Source of the DNA: Manduca sexta
Lineage: Eukaryota > Arthropoda > Insecta > Lepidoptera > Sphingidae
DNA: 64,000 bases
Direction of reading: 5' to 3'
Assembly (NCBI RefSeq): GCF_014839805.1
Contig: NC_051138.1
Location: forward strand, 14,660,020 to 14,724,019
Shown here piece after piece: positions 46,877-58,316 of this stretch. The translations under genes were made by a program, and so were the position numbers. The notes beneath the pieces were generated by a model, which was not told the DNA's origin, ran no database searches, and saw only the letters and a list, made by a program, of their open reading frames with translations. Within the stretch, counting starts at the first letter, position 1, and every line of letters begins with the position of its first letter.

Positions 46877-46979
46877 GGCAGGGGCGGCCGCGGACGAAGA
46901 CTCGGACCTGCTGTCTCGGGGAAGCCCGCAGTCGTCCCTTATGCGCCGAAGAGGGTCAACGCGGAGTTTTAGTTGGTAG
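46877..46979 (+). pseudogene. LINE ORF2 C-terminal fragment
   Basis: About 34 codons, open to the TAG at 46,977-46,979. The translation is acidic at first (DEDSDLLSRGSPQSS) then strongly basic (MRRRGSTRSFSW). No polymerase or endonuclease residues are present because the copy is 5'-truncated. An ATG at 46,875 spans the duplication junction and is fortuitous. Identification rests on position just before a poly(A)-tailed 3' UTR, plus a basic C-terminus I associate with insect LINE ORF2 proteins. Confidence 0.5.
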
Positions 46980-47176
46980 GCCGTTGCGTAGGGACTTAGG
47001 TTAGGTTCATTGGTTAGGGACTCGGCCCGACCGCCGCCCGAGGGTCCCGGGCTGCTTCAATTGTCGGGTCGTAAGGCAACGGTTACCCCAACATAACCGC
47101 TCAGTCACCCCCCGCGAAGACTGAACGGTAGTAATAAGGGACTTTCACCGCGAAAAAAAAAAAAAAAAAAAAAAAA
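46877..47176 (+). mobile_element. 5'-truncated LINE with poly(A), nested in REP-C
   Basis: A 300-bp GC-rich segment ending in 24 A's (47,153-47,176), flanked by 16-bp duplications AGGCGTACGGCAAGAT at 46,861-46,876 and 47,176-47,191 (one A shared with the tail). It contains an open frame to a TAG at 46,977-46,979, ending RRRGSTRSFSW, then a ~170-bp GC-rich 3' UTR. Poly(A), duplication and 5' truncation show L1-style target-primed insertion. The short C-terminus suggests a non-LTR element of the jockey/R1 kind, but the clade is not established. Confidence 0.82.
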
Positions 47177-47212
47177 GGCGTACGGCAAGATCGTCTCGTT
47201 ATTCCAAGTAAT

Positions 47213-48299
47213 AAAAAAAACTCAATTATTGATTAAATTGTCTACCTGCCGGGTTTAGTATTTTCTCTTACATCACGTCCTTTACTTGTTACACTTCACT
47301 TGTCACAATGAAGTCCTGATTTAGGACCTCTATTGAAGAACTAAAGCAAGAGTTTAGAGTTCCAAACAGAATAGCCTCTTTTGAAGGCCACCTGCTGAAG
47401 GTTTCAAACACTTCTGATACTTCGGGTATAGCAGCGGATTTGCCTCGTTTCGGTCGTTTGTCACTCAAATTTTCATCTTTTGCAACAGCAAATCGAGACA
47501 TTATTTCGTAGTTTGGACACCATTCATTCCACTAGAAATTGTGTTCTTTGAATTTGTTTTAAGAATGTAAAAAAAAAAATTGAGTTTGCGCGTGGTGTGT
47601 CGTCATCCTTTACGTTTTTAGAATATTATGACGTTTCCTGCCACACACATTTTTTAACAGTCCAAACGTAATGTTGATCTTATATATTTGTATACATGCT
47701 ATCAACGGCGAATTATAATTTAGGGTTACTGCTGGCCGAGTTTTTGTCTATTTATTACTTTGCCATTAGACAGAACCAGGATATGATTATTTATTGTTTT
47801 TATTTTAACGCTATTTTGAATACTATGTTTTTAATAGCATTTTTTTACGGCAATGGCTTTGGTCTTATTTTTTCAAAAATGTAACCTGGATTCTGATATA
47901 TGTCATAACAGATGATACATGCACCAAAGACAAGTTATGATAATATATGATCCGAAACATATAATTGTCTTTTAAACCCAAGCAAGAATCACGAGTACAG
48001 CCAAATATCCAAACCAAACAAGAATATATTTCGTAACAGCGATTATTTTTAAAATACGTGGCATGCTCGACTAGCCACGTTAATAGGCCCACGGGGTCCG
48101 TAATTTGGCTTCATATCATTATGGTCCCGAAATATGAGAGATTTGTTCGTATAATGATCGCACACAAAAAATATTTACGGTAATGACGGATAAGAGAAAA
48201 AACTGCGGCCATCTGTGCCTAGCGGTCGGCTTGGTCATCGGAATTCCACGCAGACTGTCCAGTTTTGGTATCGTTTTGTTTGAAGGAAATGGTGGAAAT
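47213..48299. other. Unique sequence, no gene supported
   Basis: The 70-codon minus frame at 47,289-47,501 has a plausible amino-acid mix but no known domain and no splice context. Nothing else was recognised. Confidence 0.38.
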
Positions 48300-48312
48300 T
48301 CTTTATGTTTAC

Positions 48313-48574
48313 ATACATACATACATAACATCACGCATTTATCCCCGAAGGGGTATGCAGAGGCGCAACTAGGGCACCCACTTTTCGCCAAGTATGTTCC
48401 GTCCCATGATGTGATAGGGGGCGAGCCTATCGCCATATCGGGCACAAATTCCAGACTCCGGGCTGATACTGAGCAGAAAAACCCAAATATCACTTTGCCC
48501 GACCCGGGATTCGAACCCAGGACCTCAGAGCGCTATTGTACCGGACATGCAATACAACTACGCCACCGAGGCAG
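48313..48574 (-). mobile_element. SINE-A, full length, recent
   Basis: Practically identical to the 30.7-kb copy across the whole length, differing by one A in an A-run and by a longer CATA tail (ACATACATACATACATAAC). Exact 13-bp duplications TCTTTATGTTTAC lie at 48,300-48,312 and 48,575-48,587. The 124- and 163-codon frames on either strand here are by-products of SINE-A and must not be annotated as proteins. Confidence 0.92.
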
Positions 48575-48587
48575 TCTTTATGTTTAC

Positions 48588-49007
48588 GAATGTAAAATCA
48601 TATATTTACTGATTTTTACACTCTTAGCAAGTTTTAATGATTATTCCCTTGAATGTAATTCTTCAGATTTTTAAGAAAGAATCGGTAATTTATTTCTGAC
48701 TATGTCTCTTTGTTTTTACAAAGATCCTTGGATCCTGGACCCTTGGCATCCGCGACGAAGCGACATCTCACCATTGTGTTAAATAAACCCATAACTACCT
48801 CCCAACCGATAATTAGCTAACACGTACCCAAGATGTAGAAGTGACGAAAACCGTGCTTTGTCCCTTGAATATTAACAACATAAAAAAACCGGCCCAACAG
48901 CCGTACGAAAACAAAACGCGGCAATCTCTCATCTGATCACCCACACGCGTTATCAGCTGACGGATCGATGGGGTTCCGTGGCCGAGACAAGGTGTACAAT
49001 AACTAGG
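48588..49007. other. Unique sequence, GC-richer towards its end
   Basis: A minus frame at 48,813-49,067 overlaps a GC-richer patch and runs into a Helitron-like end. No protein features. Confidence 0.35.
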
Positions 49008-49430
49008 CTTTGCTCGCTGCTTCACCCGCGGGAAAATCCTGTGAACTCTTGGGAGCCGCTGCGACACTCTTCAGTTAAAGCCACTGGTTGAGCTGAAGAT
49101 GATACATTGGTTCGAACTCGGGGTACCCCAAAAGCTATTTAACATATTCGTACACAGCAGGCGCAGCGACTGGCTTCGGTCGCTTCTTATAAGTCTACAC
49201 AACAATTCTCTGACACAATATTCATACTTACATTGTCCCTACAATCCTTTGCCCAAAAACCAACCCCTAATCACTGTCGCGATCCGTGTATGTCAGTGCC
49301 ATCTACTTAACCAATCAAATTAATATTCCACACCGGAGCAAATTATGGGGATATAAAATAGCCTATATAATTATTCAGGATAAGGTCTAACTCTGTGCCA
49401 ATTTTCATCCAAATCTGTTCAGCGGTCGCT
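49008..49430 (-). mobile_element. Possible Helitron-like element, split
   Basis: The inverse CTAG end followed by GCTTTGCTCGCTGCTTCACC and CGCGGG lies at 49,008-49,052. The ATAGCCTATATAATTATTCA and CCAATTTTCATCCAAATCTG words typical of the inner part lie at 49,345-49,430. About 290 bp of unrelated sequence separates them. The two parts may be one interrupted element or two separate remnants. Confidence 0.35.
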
Positions 49431-50876
49431 GCATTTACTTGATTGATTGTGATGGGCGACAAGCCAATGTATATCTGGAGACCTTGGACTCGCTTCTTCA
49501 GTCAGATAATTGGTAAAGAATGGCGGTGATTTTTGTTTTTTATTGATTGGGATAGCGCTAAACTTAGTTCGGCAAAATTTTCGTAGTATATAAAAACCAA
49601 ACTGTCAATCCTACTTGATATTGGATCTTTGGTGTTAAGGCCTATTTTGCAGTTGAGGGTTTTCCAACTAATTCAAAAATTTTTTTCTTCTTTTAATTAT
49701 TTAACAAAATTAAAATATTTTTTTTTACAAATTATCTTATTCGTGTTTTAAATAGTTATGGTGTGGAGGAGCTGATATTTGATATGTAGTTCGCCTTCTC
49801 AATTCATACCTATTAGATGAATATTCTGCTATACATTTACCTTTAAGCGACAACTTAAACGCAAAACTAAGTAATAAACAAAGACGCAGGCATATAGAGA
49901 ACAAACCTTATTGAGAATAAAACAAGCACATACAGGCCCACAATCCAATAATGACTCACGCTTGACGATACGTTAAAAAAATACCACAAAACCCATCAGG
50001 TCAGTGGTTATGAGGAAACTTTAATACGATAGTAATAATCCCCACTAATTTCTATGTAATGACATGCTTCGGGATCGTAATTTTGTGGGGCAATTTTGTT
50101 GATACGCTGTCTTCAGGTAGTCGGTGACTTCAATGTCATTGTGCGAGGGTGCGACTTGAACTTGTAAGTTGATTTTTTTTGTTTTTGCGCATCATCTGAC
50201 GGGTATGATTTTTTCGATCATAATTCTTGCGGTGTTTTCGTTTAGGAGTTCAAAATAAATTATTGAGATATTATAGGTGTTAAGGAATAGCGGGTGTTTA
50301 TTTGGCCTCCGATTATTTAATTATACGTACCGAAAATATTTCTGTTTATGTTGTCTTTAGAATGGTTTAACCTCGGTCTTATCCCTCAAATATACTCTGC
50401 GATTCTACCATTTATATAACATGCTGTATGCTAAAAACAAGCTACCAGTAACATCTCGTATTTCAAACAGTGGTAGGACCCCAGTCCGACCGCCAATCTG
50501 GCTACACCGCGGCTCTATAAAAATTCACGCAAAACAACAACCAACACTAACAAGAACAAAATGCGGTACCGAAACTTGATCGAGTTAATGTCTAACATTT
50601 TGCAATGGCGAGTAATTCTGACAAACTAGATAAGCTTCTGCCTACGCCCCTAACGGTACTTGAGAACCGACTAATGGTATCCGCGATACCAGCTCATTGG
50701 AACTTTCAGATTATGCTGTTTATTATTTATTTAAATCTGATAAATTGGAAAGTGGCAGGTCATTAATATTTGCTAAAATGTAATGGTTTGAGATATCTTC
50801 GCTTTGACGAATGCTTTCTACTCGGTATAGTTGTTTCACCTAGTTTACTATTTAAAAGTTTTAATTTTATTAAATA
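49431..50876. other. Unique sequence, nothing recognised
   Basis: AT-rich. No frames above chance and no repeats of the window's families. Confidence 0.4.
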
Positions 50877-51095
50877 CTAGCTTTTATCCGCGACTTTGCC
50901 CGCGTAAAAACGTCTTTCCGGGGTAAAACTCAAGTTTATTATTTTCCTTTCTGGAATAAAAGACCCGCTTTATTTTTTTTTGGATAAATATTAGCCTATA
51001 GCATTCAGGAGTAATGTAGTAGTGAAAGAATAATAATAGTGAAAGAATTTTCAAAATGGATTTATTAGTTCCTCAGATTCACCCCTCCAAAAAAA
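50877..51095 (-). mobile_element. Helitron-like fragment, CTAG end at left
   Basis: Begins with ACTAGCTTTTATCCGCGACT then TTGCCCGCGT, the inverse of a Helitron-like 3' end, and continues with ATTAGCCTATAGCATTCAGG and AGTAATGTAGTAGTGAAAG. No coding sequence. The far end is approximate. Confidence 0.5.
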
Positions 51096-53394
51096 TATTC
51101 TTTTCTTTTTTATAATATTAGTATATATTATTTTTAATGTCATATACTAGTTAAATATATTTTTATTTGTTAATGGTTATCTAAATAAAATATTAGGCTT
51201 AAGGTTTATTATTATTTAACACCCCTGTAAATTATATTTTCACCCATATTTATGAAAGAGTAAGCAGTAGTCACTTTCTATTATATAAGCCTATCGACAT
51301 ATTATCTTATACAAATTCCAATATCGCCACACATAAATAGATATCTATTTATTCGAATCAAACTATTTATGTTGACCAATCTGGTAATTTGAGATCTCAC
51401 CGATTTTTTAAAGCAACCTTCTACATGCCTCTTCAATAAGATGACTTTCATTTAAATACAAATTTCAGTCCATTTCAATAAGTTAAAATATCCCACAGTC
51501 GAAACCGCATTTGACATAATCAAACCCACAGAAGCCTCGCCTAGAAGTTCCGCTGACACTCGATACACTATAATTTAGTTATTATTTACTTTAATACAGC
51601 CATCGCGTGCGCAGTAGCGTAATGGCGTCGTTTCCGACTATCTCCGGTCTGTCCGGTCATGGTGGACTCGATTTGACTGGACATCTCGGATTGTTCGGAT
51701 TATTAAGTATATTTTTGTAAGCGCTGATTCTTCTATCATCAAATTAGTTATCTGTTTGCAGACCAAGAACTAATCTGTTTGTGTAGTTTAGATCGTTAAG
51801 AAAATTACATGAAGCCTGATCAGGAAAATAAAAGACCCTGCTTTGGTGTGCCAATTTGGCATTTTCATTTTAAAGTTAATGTTAATTACAAGAAATTAAT
51901 TCTATATTTTAGTGGAACATGACGCGAATTTTGATTTCCCTGGTTGTTCTATATAAGTATGAAAAAACTCTCTCAACAATGCGAGCTAATATAGCTTTTG
52001 GTCTGCAAAGTGAATAAAAAATATAAACAAATTATATATGATTTGTAAAATTACCAACCAGTCTCTCTAGTATACATAATAGTCAGGTTACAATTTGATG
52101 GATATATTTATCTGATGACATTCGGCCCTAAATTGTAATTCACATTGTCGCAGTTTCGCTTTTTGTCATTATAAGCTCGTTATGTCTTCGTTATCGCAAC
52201 CAATTTCACTATTTTGCTCTGTTTGGCCCATTACATGGAAATGTTTATAGAAATAAAAGTTGTAAAATATTTATGGTGAGTAAATATTTCTCAAAAATAA
52301 ATGTGCATAACGAAATAATTTTAGATTTTTTTGATCTTAATACATTATTTTTATTAAATAATACATACAACGACTGTATTAAGACAAAAAAATACATTTC
52401 TCAAAAAATATTTCTTATATACATTTATTATGGGAAGTACCCAGGTTCTTATAGAAGTTGAATTAAAAATTGATCAAAAATATTAAGTGTTAATTACATA
52501 CCAGCAACATATAAAAATATATTACTTCATATAAAAATAACACAAGTTTAAAAACAAAGGTAAATGCATTTTCTATCCGTCATTTCGAACTTCTAAATGC
52601 TGTCGTGGCAACAAAATGCGTACAAATAGAAACATCAAACGGTCACTCTATACATCATCCAGCGATTTTAGCTCAATTTCTCTAAAAATGGTACCAATTA
52701 CTCTCCCCCGAGGCGGATGACCAACTTCCAAACCTATAAATCCAATCCGTGTGTCGAATAAAACAAATTGTTAACAAATCTGTCTGAAAATAATAAATTG
52801 TTATTACGATGTGTGCCGACGCAAATGGCGGACCCCGCGGCCATCTTGATTTGAGTATACGCTTTTTTTTAATTGAATTAATTAATTTTATAGATGTTGC
52901 GCAATGGAATTTATGTTTACAAGTCTTTGATTTTGTTTGCTCACTGGGAAGAGTGAAATGGAACTGAATAGTAGGCATATGTTAACATGTTATGTACTTT
53001 ATGAGAATTTAATTAAATTGTAATTTCAAATTTTTGTTATTTATCGGCCATTTATGGCAGTAGTATTTTCTAATATTTCCAGTTGTCTTGTAATATTTTT
53101 GAGTTTAAAATGTATTTCAGATTTATTTTATCAACAGTCTTCTTATTTTAATAATAATAAGATATTATATAATATTTAATTTTAATATCTTTTATAAAAA
53201 ATACTTTGAATATTAGGTATAAGAATCATAAAATTTGTTCTATCAGTTTTACGACCAATGATAAACATCAATCATTCTTAGAAATACTAACGTTAAAAAA
53301 ATATTTTATTAAGTTAGGTTTTTATGATACAAGTGGACAAATATAATGTTAAAGGCATAGTTTTACTATTACAGAGATATTTAATAATAATAAC
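51096..53394. other. Long unique AT-rich stretch
   Basis: Chance frames only (for example 52,273-52,461 and the 98-codon minus frame at 52,682-52,978, which has no known domain). Nothing else recognised. Confidence 0.4.
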
Positions 53395-53680
53395 AGCTAT
53401 GTTTTACTTCTCGCCCACTGCTGGCTTTCTTTTCTATCAAGAGGGTTAAGGCCCACCTCGCAATGGCGAAAGGTGAAATTTTCCAAAAAGGAACCCGCCA
53501 CAATATATAGGTACTAATATGCATGAATGTGGTCTACAATCTAATGATAATTTGATTCTATATAAAGGGAAGCCGGTAGGAATCAGCTCATATAGACTCC
53601 ACCATTTCTACGTCGACCACGTTGAGTCACTACGAATTCGTAGACTACATCTTACAGAAGTCTTAAATCCGTCTCCAGGG
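53395..53680 (+). repeat. REP-F copy, longest
   Basis: Landmarks are TACTTCTCGCCCACTGCTGG, GTTAAGGCCCACCTCGCAAT, GGCGAAAGGTGAAATTTTCC, ATGAATGTGGTCTACAATCT and AAGGGAAGCCGGTAGGAATC. The same words occur inverted at 27.5 and 56.8 kb. The size fits a SINE, but a clear tRNA-like promoter was not seen. The 73-codon frame in it is repeat sequence. Confidence 0.6.
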
Positions 53681-54111
53681 GTCTTATTTCGTTTATCTAA
53701 TCCGTGCCATAGATTTTTCGTCAACAACTTCCAAGATTAAAATAAAACGAAATATATTTCATACACAATATTATTATTTGTATAAAATCGATTTGCATAC
53801 AACAGCCTACAGCACCCAAAACAAAAAACGTCAGCTACTAAAATAATACAGTAAATATTAAAGTCAGTTTAACTGCCACGCTAATAACAATTAAACCATG
53901 AATTTACGACTATCGAACCATTTAATACATGCAGTACTGTGTAATTGTTTCTCTTTAAGTATTAATGGCGGCTTTCCGATAACTCGGTAGATATAAATAA
54001 TTAATACCGACTTTTGGCGGCGCGGATCAAACGGGCACAGTTTAATGTAATCAGTGAGGTTCCGTTTGTGTTTTTTTATTGCTTTAATAGGTAAACTAGC
54101 AAGCCTGGTAA
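53681..54111. other. Unique spacer
   Basis: Nothing recognised. Confidence 0.35.
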
Positions 54112-54182
54112 GCAGCAAATGCTATCCTTGGGCTAAAGCAATGCCAAAGGCACAGTGAAGCCGTTGCCTATCAGGAATTGGT
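54112..54182 (-). repeat. REP-D short fragment
   Basis: AAAGCAATGCCAAAGGCACA and AGCCGTTGCCTATCAGG are the inverse of the first part of REP-D copy 1. Confidence 0.5.
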
Positions 54183-54475
54183 ATTGGTCGTGGAATCGTC
54201 GTCTCCGAAACGCTCAATTGTCGTTGAGGGATTCGAAGGGGTTCTGGTAATTTCCGATTGCTGTAAGAGATTGTGTCTAGGTTTCAACAGATGCGTAGTT
54301 TAAGTTCTTAAAATAAAACTGTAGAACAGTTTGAATTTAAAAAAATATGTTATAATTGTATTAGAGGATTTGATGTTGTACATTTTATACGCGTGGTAAA
54401 GCTTTGACGGGATAAAGCACTCAGAGGTCATGTAGCTTTCTATTAAAAAAAAATCAAAATTAGTTTACTTCTCGG
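54183..54475. other. Unique spacer
   Basis: Nothing recognised. Confidence 0.3.
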
Positions 54476-54537
54476 TTCCTGAAATTAGTGCGTTAGAACA
54501 AACAAACTCTTCAGCTTTATATATCAGTATAGATTAA
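54476..54537 (-). mobile_element. Helitron-like 5' end fragment
   Basis: On the minus strand: TAATCTATACTGATATATAA, then AGCTGAAGAGTTTGTTTGTT, then a GCACTAATTTCAGGAAC block. Same 5' end as the pieces at 3.6 and 17.4 kb. It abuts the splice-like motif that follows and may supply its branch-point sequence. Confidence 0.55.
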
Positions 54538-54618
54538 CAAGAGATTTTTTTTGTTTCAGGTATGTACAATTTAAAACAAGACTAAAAAACTTCAAAGAAA
54601 TTTCATAGTGGTGAGTAT
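54538..54618 (+). promoter_or_regulatory. Candidate recursive splice site with downstream 51-nt exon
   Basis: A branch-like ATTAAC and a T-rich tract (TTTTTTTTGTTTCAG) lead to CAG|GTATGT, with acceptor AG at 54,558-54,559 and donor GT at 54,560-54,561. Fifty-one bases on, GTG|GTGAGT gives a donor at 54,611. All three frames of the 51 nt contain stops, so this is not an internal coding exon; a non-coding exon or recursive-splicing exon fits. Same strand and same architecture as the site at 21.2 kb. Confidence 0.4.
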
Positions 54619-54725
54619 TTATTTTAAATTGAACCATGCACATTAATATTCTTTTCAATAAGGGAATGTGTTTATAGTGTTACTTTCATTTGTAAAGTTT
54701 TAAAATTATTTAAAATGATTGTCGT
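54619..54725. other. Short unique spacer
   Basis: AT-rich, nothing recognised. Confidence 0.3.
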
Positions 54726-54844
54726 TTGTGAAGTCTACCAATCCGCACTAGGCCAGCGTGGTGGACTAAGGCCTAATCCCTCTCAGTAGCAGAGGAGGCC
54801 CGTGCCTAACAGTGGGACAATATATAATACAGGGCTGATATTAT
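54726..54844 (+). mobile_element. SINE-B, 5'-truncated
   Basis: Last ~119 bp of SINE-B from TGTGAAGTCTACCAATCCGC to ATACAGGGCTGATATTAT, close to the other copies in sequence. No duplication was read. Confidence 0.8.
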
Positions 54845-56774
54845 GTAAAATATACATGATATATACGAATAGGTATCTGATATCCGAAACACTAAGCTAG
54901 ATAACTAATTATAAAATCATAAACAGTTTCTTTACGTGTTTTACGATCCGAATGTTTTATAATAGTTTGGACATTTGGATATATTGGATGTCGTAAATTA
55001 CAAGTCAGAATCGAGCTTGGCCGTATAAAAAATGTACGGCCTATTAACGGAATACTTGTTCGTTTCGCGACCCGGTTTTTCCTATTGTTTATGTGTGGGT
55101 TTGGAAATAGGCAAGTGACTAATAAGGTTCAAAATTGAAGTAGACTTAAAAAATAATTTAGGTTTTTTGTAGAGTTAGATACGTTTTATGACTTAATTTT
55201 AGGAATTAACTCTTTAAAAAAATATGATTGGCTCAAACAAAACCTCATTAATACTCTTTCCTACTTTATACCGTTTATATTGATACATCAAATATATTAT
55301 GATGTAACGAGAACATGAACAAGCTCCTTACTTTTGAAACTTACACACACAATATACATATATAACAAAAAGTACGTAAAACTATGTTTGTTCCAAAAGG
55401 GCTTCAAATTATGCTGGTAATAAAGTTAGCCCTGGTTACCGTTAGGCCGTTGTATTGTCAGTGAAGTCACTGACACGGAATGGAATAATGGGTGTCTACT
55501 TTTTAAATACTTCTATAATCATATGTAAATCATTATCAGCCACACAAAGTCCTTTGCTGAACATAAGCCTCACCCAAAGATTTTCAGACGGAACTGTCGA
55601 AAGCGGCATGCATCCAACGTATTTCTGCCACCTTTAGTATGTAAATATATAAGGTTTATTATCTCTTTCACGATGTTTAAAGATTTCATATATAATAAAT
55701 ATTTTATCAAAAATGCGCAAAAGTTGCCAGTTTCTTTTGCTGTTCAAGTTACCTTATCGGTGCTATAATTATTTAACCGCTTATAAAGTAATTCATTAAT
55801 AAAACTGTTTTACGAATGGCGCTAATGCAACATCAAAGGAATACAACAGAAAACACGGCACAATGTACAGCAAACAGAAATTATCAATTTATTCACGGTG
55901 TTTATAAAAATATTTTTGTTTATAACAAATAGTTTTCATGGGAACACGTTATAGGTTAATCGACACCAATCAGTCATATAACGGGGACTGTATAATTGAT
56001 TTCTAAAACTATTTATTGTTTGTTGTTAAGGAGAAGCTTAGCAGGATGTTGATTGGTTAGTTTTTAAAGAATCCAAGAATCAATCGTTACGTTTAATGAA
56101 TTTTATAATTGTTTTATTTTGTTATAAAAACAAAAGGAAATTGTTGATGTAAAAAACTTTACATTATTAAAAAAAAATCTTAATAAAATATTTAAAATGA
56201 AAATCGTATAGCATTTTTAAAAAAAAAAAACATATTTTTTTTACAAAATACATCTACAATTTGACGTCATTTATACGACGGAAGAAATATCACAAAATGT
56301 ACGCAAACTTTGCCTTAACAAAAGCGGCTAGTTCAAATCTAGTGATAGCTATTAACAATTCGATACCCTGTATTCTCCGGAGTTTCGATTTCGTGTGTGG
56401 ACCAGTCGTTTACTATACTTTAATTGGTACAAAATTGACTATAATCATGCGGGGAGTGTTAACGAACTACTCTCGGCGAAATTAAATAGAAAATCAGTGG
56501 GAAATGGTGGTCGCAGATTACTAAATTGTGTGAATTTTTTGGTAGCGGCGATTTTCTGTCTTGTTTTGATTGGAAGTTTTTAGTTTTGCAAATATTGATT
56601 GTAACTGGTCGAAATTTGCTATGCTATAAATTAGAAACCAATAGCATTGGTTAAACTTTAGAATATACAATAAATAAGTGGCGAGTGGACTTCTCTTTCG
56701 TAATTTATGTAAAATCTTATAATCATGTGAACGATTTGCAAAACGATTTTATGCATATTATATATGCGTACCTT
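54845..56774. other. Unique AT-rich stretch
   Basis: Small frames at 55,455, 56,261 and 56,395 have no features. Nothing else recognised. Confidence 0.4.
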
Positions 56775-56825
56775 TATGTTGTGTCGGGTTCCATTTCCAA
56801 AAATTTCATCTTTCGCCACTGCAAT
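56775..56825 (-). repeat. REP-F fragment
   Basis: TTGTGTCGGGTTCCATTTCC then TTTCATCTTTCGCCACTGC matches the inverse of the REP-F core. Confidence 0.5.
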
Positions 56826-57789
56826 AGACGTCTCACATGACTGATACAATATACAACTTGACAATTTTAGGATTAAAAAGGAAATTAAAGTTAAAATTTT
56901 GTATCTGATCCTCATTCTCAATACTATAAACCTTATCAATTCAATAACAGAGAATACACATTCCAATGTCTCTGGGTGGCAACGGTATTAATGAATCCGA
57001 ATTTTGGAAATAAAATACTTAAATATATCCGATGAGGTATTTAAAATATCCATTAATTGTCACTCGATGCTGGCGCAGTATGAAATATTTTGATTAATGG
57101 CGGCCACCCACGGCTTATTAAAACTTATAAAGAACACGAATTCCTATTTGTAAAATTAAGACGACCCACACAAGCGCCGGACGTTAGTTGGCGTGTCTGT
57201 ACTGCACTTTATGACATCATAAATTGAATTTTGTAGATGAAATAAACTGTTCCTTGAAATACGGTTTGTAGTTATTATTAACGAAAATTTGGGTGTATTG
57301 ACTTTATTTAGAAGAAATGTGAAACTTAAATATTATTTCTGATATTTTCTTTGTGGTAGTATTTAATATTTTGATTGGACGATTCTCTTCGTTTCATCTG
57401 TTGGATGTAACACATTTTAATCTCATTACGCGACTTCGCGCATCCAGAAGGAAGTGAACTAAAATAAATATAATCAATAGTAATTTCAAATTATATACCA
57501 GTTTCAATACATTAAAACACATTTCAATAACGGTTGCAAAACAAACAGATCGCAAGATACCAAGTACATTCAAAAACACGCCACTGTTCCACGCAAATGG
57601 CACTACGTTCAGATATTTAGCTTTTCAACGTAGTCGGTGGAACATACTAGGCCGTGATATTTTAGACTTAAATTAGGTTTTGTGGGTGGTTTCTACTTTT
57701 AGGACCTGTAGTATATTTTTAGCGGTGATTAAGTACTTAAATCTGTAGTATACTGAAGGAATAAGTTTAAAATTCTATATGTCTAATGA
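56826..57789. other. Unique sequence
   Basis: Frames on the minus strand at 56,658-56,966 and 57,394-57,603 show no recognisable domain. Nothing else recognised. Confidence 0.38.
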
Positions 57790-57924
57790 TTTCTTATGTT
57801 ACGCGAATGTAGATTGAAATTAACTATTTTCGGATTTTATCATGGTTTTCATATTTCAGTTTTCAAGATACACATTTGTTTTAAACATAGCAAAGTGACC
57901 CCGCTGTTGCTAATGGTAACTGGA

Positions 57925-58020
57925 GTAGGGTCCAATAGGATGTCGATGTAGGATGACGAGAGATATGTGTCGGCAGTCAACACAATTCTGCCGGTCTGTT
58001 GGAACTGACGGATACACTAT
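57925..58020 (-). repeat. REP-E fragment inside PAL element 3
   Basis: GGGTCCAATAGGATGTCGAT, GTCGGCAGTCAACACAATTC and GCCGGTCTGTTGGAACTGAC follow the inverse REP-E order. Confidence 0.6.
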
Positions 58021-58023
58021 TTT

Positions 58024-58068
58024 TGCTTACCATCAGGCGAACGGCAGGCTCGTCTCGTCATTTAAAGA
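58024..58068 (+). repeat. REP-C tail inside PAL element 3
   Basis: GCTTACCATCAGGCGAACGG then CTCGTCTCGTCATTTAAAG is the REP-C 3' end. Confidence 0.6.
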
Positions 58069-58316
58069 AGTAAGTGTGTGATGTGATGATGTATGTGAAA
58101 TGTGATGTGAGTTAATCACAATTATGCCGGCCATCCGAACACACACTTCAAACTCAAGAAACACAGCCAATTAATAATCTCAGAATCCCAACCAGAACTT
58201 TTTCCCGAGACCATGAAGGCTGTAGTCTTCGCAACGTCACGAAAATAATAATTTAAAAACCGCGATAAACCCAGAAAACAGTCTTATTTCAATGTCTAAC
58301 ATTCGCGTAAACAAAC

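Larger units (their letters stand above)
46733..47212 (+). repeat. REP-C copy 3, split by a LINE insertion
   Basis: REP-C blocks at 46,733-46,876 (CAGTGTAACTACTGGACATT, TTTATGGGCGGTCGTATCGC) and 47,177-47,212 (GGCGTACGGCAAGATCGTCT tail) are separated by a poly(A)-ended insertion. The 5' part of REP-C is missing. Confidence 0.72.
57790..58316. mobile_element. PAL element 3, both outer ends present, mosaic interior
   Basis: The left end (TTACGCGAATG, then TTTTCGGATTTTATCATGGT) at about 57,798-57,850 is the inverse of the right end at 58,245-58,316 (AACCGCGATAA ... AATGTCTAACATTCGCGTAA). The PAL loop signature GACCATGAAGGCTGTAGTCT and CGCAACGTC is at about 58,210-58,240. Between left arm and loop lie REP-E and REP-C pieces, presumably later insertions. 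This copy shows that the intact family has outer as well as inner inverted repeats. Confidence 0.6.

Noticed and set aside
48119..48674. Overlapping 124-codon (minus) and 163-codon (plus) open frames, the longest in the window
   Set aside because: Both are readings through the SINE-A copy at 48,313-48,574. Parts of the same peptides recur at the other SINE-A copies on either strand.
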